A stretch of 47,264 bases of DNA from assembly GCA_031551255.1 (NCBI GenBank), contig JAVBNW010000005.1:1-47264 (forward strand), written 5' to 3'. Position numbers and translations under genes: made by a program. The DNA is from JAVBNW01 sp031551255. GTDB lineage: Bacteria > Bacillota > Clostridia > Christensenellales > UBA1750. Position 1 is the first letter of the stretch; each line of letters begins with the position of its first letter. The notes under the pieces were generated by a model. It saw only the letters and a program-made list of their open reading frames with translations. It was not told the DNA's origin and ran no database searches. Positions 41,877 to 47,264 of this stretch are shown piece after piece.

Positions 41877-43526
41877 TCAGGCGTTTGTAATGCGCAGCAC
41901 GCACCCGTGCACAAAGGCCGGAAGGCGTATCGAACCCGGTAGCACGGTAACATCGCCGGGCTGCTCGTCCATCAGCCAAAAGACATCGGCCGATGCGGCA
42001 TCGATGGGAACGGCAAAGCTTTCGATGGGCATGGGCGTTTTCGCATCGCGCAGCACGTGATCCCACCGATCTTCCTTGCTGCGCACGAGCGCGAGCGTAT
42101 GGCGCTTTCCCCTGAGCATGAGGATCCAGGCGCGGGTCGTTCCCGCAACCTCCGGTACAAACTCTTCTTCATCCATCTGTATGCCCTCTACCACATCGGC
42201 CAGCGGGCGGAAGTGGCGCCACAGATTTTTCGGTTCCACATACTGGTTCCAGTGCCAAATGTGGCCGGAACCGGCCGTACCGGCGAACAGAGCGGGGTAG
42301 GTGGTATCGTGGAAGATCAGCCCGTCGTCGTCGCAAGCGTAAAAGCGGAACGGGCCGACGTGGCGGTCGTTCACCGCGCCGGTTTCGGTAAAGATCACCG
42401 GCTTATCCGGGCGGCGGGAACGCCCGATCGACTCGATAGTGAATGCCACCGGATCGGTGCGGCATATTTCCATCGGCGCGCCCTGGTCGAGATAGCGGTG
42501 TATTTGCTGAAATTCTATTTCCGGCATGTCGCGAAAGCGGTCCATCCAAACCTGGAAGCCGTCGTCGTCAAAGCTGCCGAGTGAATTGACGGCCATGTTC
42601 AGCGGAGACATCGCCTTAACTTCGCCGAGCATCCTTTGCGTAAACCCGGCAATGGCGTCACGGCTTGCGTGGATGCAGTTGATCTCGTTCCAAAGCTCCC
42701 ACGCGAATACGACGGGGTCGTTCTGATAGCGCGCAATGTAGGGCTCGATGTCTTTAAGCCAGCGGGCGTTCCAAACGGGGCTGCTGAGCCAGTTTTCCTC
42801 GCTCATGAGTTGGACGCCGGTATCCGGATCGACATAGCGGCGGTAGGCAAAGTGTCCCTCCGTGTGGAAACACCGCCAGTGCTCCAGACACAATTTTACC
42901 CGCACACCGCTTGCCCGGGCGATTTCCATCAGGGCTTCAAAGCGCGCGAACGCTACCGGATCGTGCACCCCCATCAGTTCGGTGCGCGCCTGCGTATAGC
43001 GGTTGGAAAGCCAGATGCGGCAGTAGTTAACGCCCGATTCCTTCATCCTGCGGAACCATCTGCGCCATTGAATAAGGCCGGTGGTCGCCGTTTCGGCTGA
43101 CGCTGTAAAATGTTCTTCTCCCGCGGGTAAGCGATCGTAATCGCAGCCGACGAGGTTCAACCCGATCGGCACGTAGGATTCCCCGCCGGACAGCGCGAAG
43201 TAGCGCCGATCCCGTTCCGATACGCCCACAAAGCCGGGAAGACCCGTATTCTCGGCATCAAAGGGAATTTCCGCCGCCAGGGCGTCGCCTGCGTAGGCCC
43301 TTAGCACATGGCGGCCCGGCGCGCAGGCGGTAAAGGCGACCTGCTTTTCGCCCTTGCCCTTTAAGGTTACCGTTTCATACCCGTGCAGGTCGTAGGTAAA
43401 GTCGGCATCGTGATGAAGATAGGGGATGGCCGCCTGAGAGCCGCCTCCGGGCAATAGGAATTCGGCGCGATCGGCTTGTAAAGGGATGGTAAAGCGTATG
43501 CGGCCGTATACGGGGGTAACAGTCAT
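41877..43526 (-). CDS. GH5-like glycoside hydrolase, intracellular
   Basis: The product from ATG 43526 is 549 residues; GAGGAGGAG precedes it. An N-terminal beta domain of about 90 residues (YGRIRFTIPLQADRAEF...) comes before a TIM-barrel glycosidase. Catalytic residues of clan GH-A are visible: the acid/base Glu281 in WELWNEI and the nucleophile Glu381 in VIFTETGAV. A C-terminal beta domain ends it. No signal peptide is present, so it acts on sugars or oligosaccharides inside the cell. The substrate (cellulose-, mannan- or other beta-linked) cannot be told. Confidence 0.82.
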   Translation of the reverse strand: MTVTPVYGRIRFTIPLQADRAEFLLPGGGSQAAIPYLHHDADFTYDLHGYETVTLKGKGEKQVAFTACAPGRHVLRAYAGDALAAEIPFDAENTGLPGFVGVSERDRRYFALSGGESYVPIGLNLVGCDYDRLPAGEEHFTASAETATTGLIQWRRWFRRMKESGVNYCRIWLSNRYTQARTELMGVHDPVAFARFEALMEIARASGVRVKLCLEHWRCFHTEGHFAYRRYVDPDTGVQLMSEENWLSSPVWNARWLKDIEPYIARYQNDPVVFAWELWNEINCIHASRDAIAGFTQRMLGEVKAMSPLNMAVNSLGSFDDDGFQVWMDRFRDMPEIEFQQIHRYLDQGAPMEICRTDPVAFTIESIGRSRRPDKPVIFTETGAVNDRHVGPFRFYACDDDGLIFHDTTYPALFAGTAGSGHIWHWNQYVEPKNLWRHFRPLADVVEGIQMDEEEFVPEVAGTTRAWILMLRGKRHTLALVRSKEDRWDHVLRDAKTPMPIESFAVPIDAASADVFWLMDEQPGDVTVLPGSIRLPAFVHGCVLRITNA

Positions 43527-43620
43527 GAGTTCTCCTCCTCTCAGTCGCTCGGGTTTCGAGTTTCTTATCGGGCCGATCATGTGTTGTCCCATCGCAAAAA
43601 AACCGGAACACAAAAGAGAC

Positions 43621-43651
43621 AGGGCGCGGTAAATCACCATAACCGCGCCCT
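43621..43651. terminator. hairpin between the lipoprotein and glycosidase genes
   Basis: AGGGCGCGGT pairs perfectly with ACCGCGCCCT around an 11-nt loop. On the minus strand it would end the lipoprotein transcript; the following T content is moderate. Confidence 0.55.
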
Positions 43652-43714
43652 GATATCGATAAATACTTCAAAATAAACATAATATGTATTACATAATACG
43701 CTAAATTTCGCCAA

Positions 43715-44953
43715 TTAAGACCCCAAACGCTTCATCGATACCAGAGTCTGCTCAAAGGCCCCGCTCCGCTCGATCAGGAAAGAAAGCACATCCAACTCGT
43801 AGCTGTGATGAAAGGTACGCACGACGTGGCCACCGTCTTTCGCGGCCATCAGCGGAATCAGCGCGTAGTCGGCTCCCTTTCCGCCGCTGTCGTACTGGAA
43901 CCTGACGAGCTGCTCTTCATACCCGACATCCGTTGCGACGACGGCATCTCCACCGGGGATGTGCTGGTACGTGGTTATGCCGGTTCCGATGAAGACCATC
44001 TTGTTAAGATGCATATCAAAGCAATACAGCGCGCCGGAATAGGAAAGGACAAACAACGTTTTCCCGTCGAACGAGGCCTTGACGGGGCGGCGCATCCCCT
44101 CCATTAAGAACCCTTTCTGTTCGCCGGTGGAAAAGTCCAACGTCTCAATGGCCCATCCCCGGCTCGTCTCCTCCACCCAGCTTACGATGTCTCCCACCGC
44201 CTCGGGGGGGCTGATCTGTGCGGAATGGACTTCGACCTGACGGGAATACCACCCGCCCGTCGTGCTGTCCAAAGCGCGCAGGCTGCCGTCCGCGGGGTTA
44301 TATAGAACCAGCATGTGATATTCGGGAGACGTCACCCGCGGGAGCAGGCCGCCTGCCAAAGAACCGCTGTCGATTGCCTCAGGCGTTTTTTCGCCGTGCT
44401 TGAGCTGCATCAGCCTCCACGTCGCCCCGTTGTGCTCAATCCAATGCGCGCCCAGATCGTTCATGCACACATCCGAGATATCGGGGTATTCCGCGGAGCA
44501 CGTATACAGCTCGGTCTGGGTGAAGTTTACCATCGTTACGATGCGATCCGGGTTTCCTTCAAAGGCGAGCAGCCATTGAGCGCGGTAGTCGTCCACGCTC
44601 AAAATCGTTCCGTCGATCGTCTTGGTGGACTGCCCCAACATCTGCCAGCCGGCGCTTTCGGGGCGCGTGGGTACGGCGGACGTATATTCTTTAAGGGAAA
44701 GCGGCATGAGAGAATCAACATCCACCGTATCGGCGTAGTCGGGGTGCCAGTCCGTATTGATCGTGGGGGTGGGGGAGACCTGTGCGGCTTCCTGCGTAGC
44801 GGCCGGCGAAGGCGAGGGCGTCGCGCTCGCGGAGGCCTGTGCGGCATAGGGCATAGAAGGGGCCTTGGTTGCAGTCTTGCTTTTTGACTGGCATCCGGCG
44901 AAGGTTAACGCCAACGCGACGCACAGGCAAAGTGCCGGGATCGCCTTGCGCAC
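43715..44953 (-). CDS. lipoprotein with beta-propeller-like repeats
   Basis: The 412-residue protein starts at GTG 44953 with a lipoprotein signal peptide and lipobox FAGC. A Ser/Ala/Thr/Pro linker follows to about residue 65. The rest is beta-rich with repeated strand pairs (LVLYNPADGSLRALDSTTGGWY, LFVLSYSGALYCFDMHLNKMVFIG), like beta-propeller blades. It is exposed on the outer face of the membrane. No binding partner is known. Confidence 0.75.
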   Translation of the reverse strand: MRKAIPALCLCVALALTFAGCQSKSKTATKAPSMPYAAQASASATPSPSPAATQEAAQVSPTPTINTDWHPDYADTVDVDSLMPLSLKEYTSAVPTRPESAGWQMLGQSTKTIDGTILSVDDYRAQWLLAFEGNPDRIVTMVNFTQTELYTCSAEYPDISDVCMNDLGAHWIEHNGATWRLMQLKHGEKTPEAIDSGSLAGGLLPRVTSPEYHMLVLYNPADGSLRALDSTTGGWYSRQVEVHSAQISPPEAVGDIVSWVEETSRGWAIETLDFSTGEQKGFLMEGMRRPVKASFDGKTLFVLSYSGALYCFDMHLNKMVFIGTGITTYQHIPGGDAVVATDVGYEEQLVRFQYDSGGKGADYALIPLMAAKDGGHVVRTFHHSYELDVLSFLIERSGAFEQTLVSMKRLGS

Positions 44954-45261
44954 GATCCATCACATCCTTGTTTTATCATCCGGCGGTTAAAAACAGGCGC
45001 CGGCTGGCGCCTAGATTCTATCATATCATGTTGTCGGGATATTGGGAATATGCGCCTTGGCATATTGAACCCCACGCGAAACTAAGGGCGATGGCAGGGT
45101 GGGCGAAAACGGAGCCGGAAAAGGAAATGCCGATGCCGCCGTGGCTGCCGGTCAAGTTTTTCTCTGTTTTCGCGCGGGGACGAAAAATTGCTCGCTTATT
45201 TAGTTCGAATTTTCAGGGGCGGTGAGCGTATAACGCCGGGCCAATCGGCGAGTGGGAAGCG
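44954..45261. other. non-coding stretch between two minus-strand genes
   Basis: This 308-bp stretch holds a hairpin AGGCGCC-GGCGCCT (44995-45012) followed by TTTTT on the minus strand, which can terminate the secreted-protein gene. Upstream of it, TAGAAT- and TATGAT-like -10 boxes near 45016-45028 on the minus strand could instead start the lipoprotein transcript, making the hairpin part of its leader. A 118-codon plus-strand frame overlapping the lipoprotein gene is judged a shadow. Confidence 0.45.
44995..45012 (-). terminator. terminator or leader hairpin
   Basis: AGGCGCC-AGCC-GGCGCCT on the minus strand, followed by GTTTTT. It ends transcripts coming from the secreted-protein gene or attenuates the lipoprotein gene downstream. 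Confidence 0.65.
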
Positions 45262-47097
45262 CTATGGAGCGTGCGCGGCGGACACTTCCACCGCTGTGGC
45301 TGGCACATAACCCGCCGTTCGGCCAGCCTTAACCAACAGCCATTCTTCGGGCGCATCCGGCGCGGAGGCGATCGTAACCTCGACGCCCGCCGACGCAAAC
45401 GCAAGCGTTTGCGCCGCGTCTTCTGCCGCGGCGAGCAGGGGCGTCCATCCGGCGGAGTGTACAGTTCCGGTTGAGGGCGGCGAAACGGCCAGGCGTAGCG
45501 CCGTGGAAGGCAGGAAGACAATTTGGCCGCGGTAGGCCGCCGCGGTCGTTTCATCCACGGTGATCAGCGCGCGCACCGCGCTTGCGGCGGGAAGAGAGGC
45601 GTCCTCGTCGCAGTTCGCGCCGCAATAGGATGCGTTTTGCACCAGCAGCGCGTCAAAGCCCGCCTCGGCGGCGAGCCATCGGTGAGCCGTCAGTTCGCGG
45701 CGCGATACGAAAAATTCGTCGGTGCCGCTTGCCAGGCGGAGCCACTCCCCTTCTTCATCGAACGCCATCACAAACGCCCCCTCTTCAATGTGGCCTGTTC
45801 GTTGCGCGCTCTGCGAAGGCGATGAAAAGACGGCCGCGCCCCCGGGTGCGGCCGTGAAGACCACATAGGCCTCGTCGTCGCCTTGTTGCGCCGCCTCTTC
45901 TTCGCTTGTAATGACAATATCATTGCCGGGAAGCATTTTTTTGCGTTGCGCAAGGGCGAGAAGGCTCGGTTCTTCGAAAGGGCTGGGGACGGCGGGCCTT
46001 TGGGTCACCTTCACGCGGATGGTTAAGGGACTTACGCCGGGCAGGCTCACCTCGATGGCCGCCTCCCCTAATGCCAAGCCCGTTACACATCCGAATGCAT
46101 CCACCGAGGCGATGCGGGGGTTAAGCGTTCGCCAAACAGCGGGGATAAACAGCGCATCCACCGGCTCCGGCGCGCACGCGATTGTGCGGCTTGCGCCCAG
46201 CGCCACTTGGATTTCGGCAGGAGGAAGCAAGCCCATCGCCAGCCCGATAATCGTTCCATCGCCTTGAAACATAGGCATGCCTTCGGGGAGTTGTGCCGTG
46301 CAGTGGGCGTCCTCAAAGGCGACCGAAGAACCCTGGTCCGCTTCGAGGGGGATATCCTGCGCAAAAAAACGGGTGCTTTGCAGGGAAATGGATGCGCCGC
46401 TCAGCGCGCGTACGGATGTGTAGCCAACAAGCGAGATGCCGTTTGCGGATACGCTGCAGGCATCGGCGGTCAGCGCCGCGCAATACCCTTCGGAAGCAAG
46501 CGACGCGCCGCCTTCCAGCACAAGGGTCTTTGCGCCGAAGGCGTATGCCCCGCAGCCGCCTGGCGAGCCGCTTCCGCCCAACAGTGCGCCGCCGGACACC
46601 CGGGCGCTTCCTTCCACATAGAGCGCGTGCCCGCCCTGGGCATCGGCGCTTCCGCCGTACGCCGAACAATCGCTCATCAAAACCGATGAGCCGGGTGCGA
46701 CGGCGACGCCGTGCATGCCGTTGCCCGGGCGGTATGCGGCGAATACGCGCACATCTTCGAGCGTAAGCGCACCGGATTCGGCGCATACCGCCGCCGTTCC
46801 GTCGCCCTCGGATTCGATGGACAGGCTGTACATTTCGACATTTCCGCGCGTAATAAGCGAACCGCCGCGCAGCGTTGCAGAAGACCCCATGCCTATAAGA
46901 ACGACATCTTCTAGAGCAAGATAGCCGGGTATATCGATGATGCCCGCGATGGCGATCGATGCGGCGCCGTTTTCTATAAGATAGAAAAACTCATCCCAAT
47001 CGCCCGCTTGCCCGTCTTGCGCCCGGGCCAGAGGAGGCAGGGGAAGGAGAGAAAGCAGCAAAACCGCACATAGAAGCCACGCGCAGCACTTGGCCAT
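45262..47097 (-). CDS. secreted protein with beta-helix-like, Ig-like and SH3-like parts
   Basis: The 611-residue protein has a classic signal peptide (cleavage likely after ARA, near residue 26). Residues about 45-260 carry repeated short strands with Gly/Ser turns (ATLRGGSLITRGNVEMYSL, SARVSGGALLGGSGSPGG), as in right-handed beta-helix proteins. An Ig-like (Big_2-type) unit follows near 300-375 (WRTLNPRIASVDAFGCVTGLALGEA). Two SH3-like units end the protein. AAGGAGTG precedes ATG 47097. It is likely a cell-surface adhesion or polysaccharide-binding protein, but this is inference. Confidence 0.75.
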   Translation of the reverse strand: MAKCCAWLLCAVLLLSLLPLPPLARAQDGQAGDWDEFFYLIENGAASIAIAGIIDIPGYLALEDVVLIGMGSSATLRGGSLITRGNVEMYSLSIESEGDGTAAVCAESGALTLEDVRVFAAYRPGNGMHGVAVAPGSSVLMSDCSAYGGSADAQGGHALYVEGSARVSGGALLGGSGSPGGCGAYAFGAKTLVLEGGASLASEGYCAALTADACSVSANGISLVGYTSVRALSGASISLQSTRFFAQDIPLEADQGSSVAFEDAHCTAQLPEGMPMFQGDGTIIGLAMGLLPPAEIQVALGASRTIACAPEPVDALFIPAVWRTLNPRIASVDAFGCVTGLALGEAAIEVSLPGVSPLTIRVKVTQRPAVPSPFEEPSLLALAQRKKMLPGNDIVITSEEEAAQQGDDEAYVVFTAAPGGAAVFSSPSQSAQRTGHIEEGAFVMAFDEEGEWLRLASGTDEFFVSRRELTAHRWLAAEAGFDALLVQNASYCGANCDEDASLPAASAVRALITVDETTAAAYRGQIVFLPSTALRLAVSPPSTGTVHSAGWTPLLAAAEDAAQTLAFASAGVEVTIASAPDAPEEWLLVKAGRTAGYVPATAVEVSAAHAP

Positions 47098-47264
47098 ATG
47101 CGATCACTCCTTATAGTTTTTACCTATTGTAAACATATAAAGAGAGACAAGCCACGGCGCAAAAGAAAGGTTGGATTGTCTGTAGGAATCATTAGCGCTT
47201 CTGCGAAACGAAAGGCGTCGCCGGTTTGCACTACACTCCGAAATCCCACAAGGCGCTCAGGCGT
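47098..47264. other. upstream region of the secreted-protein gene
   Basis: A TACAAT -10-like box on the minus strand (47126-47131) sits about 30 nt from the ATG; the -35 is weak. Further right no gene can be assigned before the window ends. Confidence 0.35.

Noticed and set aside
44869..45225. 118-codon plus-strand frame beside the lipoprotein gene
   Set aside because: It overlaps the lipoprotein gene in antisense, has no ribosome binding site and odd composition.

Overview
The window looks like a chromosome segment of a fairly GC-rich, uncultured-type Clostridia/Firmicutes bacterium. The reasons are strong GGAGG ribosome binding sites, frequent GTG and TTG starts, many lipoproteins with LxGC/LxAC lipoboxes, ECF transporter parts, a short MutS2 protein, CmpB-type membrane proteins, and Tn916/Tn4451-style mobile-element genes. 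The genus cannot be fixed from the sequence; a Christensenellales-like gut clostridium would fit. No rRNA, tRNA or CRISPR array was recognised.

Positions 1-8246 hold a tight co-directional cluster not recognised as a named system: a large hypothetical protein, a LuxR-type HTH protein, three zinc-ribbon proteins and five lipoproteins, the last with WG repeats. Next comes a decayed serine-recombinase element (8.7-10.6 kb), then an HD-domain protein, a VOC protein and a lipoprotein. A divergent FtsZ paralogue with an altered GTP-binding loop (12.5-13.5 kb) and a MarR regulator with a 19-bp perfect operator palindrome follow.

Positions 14.6-30.2 kb look like an acquired island that appears lower in GC by eye. 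It has conjugative-element remnants (HTH_16 protein and a sigma factor with a nonsense codon) on the left, and a MobC-like protein, a small TnpW-like protein and an intact Tn4451-type large serine recombinase on the right. Between them sits a probable metal/metallophore uptake module: a fused ECF ATPase, EcfT, an MptD/Trep_Strep-type S component, two IrtAB/YbtPQ-like ABC ATPase-permeases and two PchR/YbtA-like AraC regulators, plus a lipoprotein and a VOC protein. The same 16-bp palindrome GTTAG-N6-CTAAC lies at three promoters: copZ-methyltransferase, the divergent ABC/AraC promoter, and the divergent lipoprotein/AraC promoter. This suggests one metal-responsive repressor controls the whole set.

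Positions 30.2-47.3 kb look like core chromosome. They carry a degenerate metallo-beta-lactamase-fold protein divergent from an HxlR regulator, a nitroreductase, a frameshifted membrane protein, a patatin-like lipase, and a Smr-less MutS2-like ATPase behind a structured leader with an 8-residue leader peptide. Then come two tandem hairpin-rich repeats, a divergent ribosomal protein L28 gene preceded by two tiny upstream ORFs with strong Shine-Dalgarno sequences, an XRE regulator, a methyltransferase, a duplicated CmpB membrane protein with a G13 tract at its start, an AqpZ-type aquaporin, a THUMP-type RNA methyltransferase with a predicted leaderless promoter, a GH5-like glycosidase, a lipoprotein, and a secreted repeat-rich protein.
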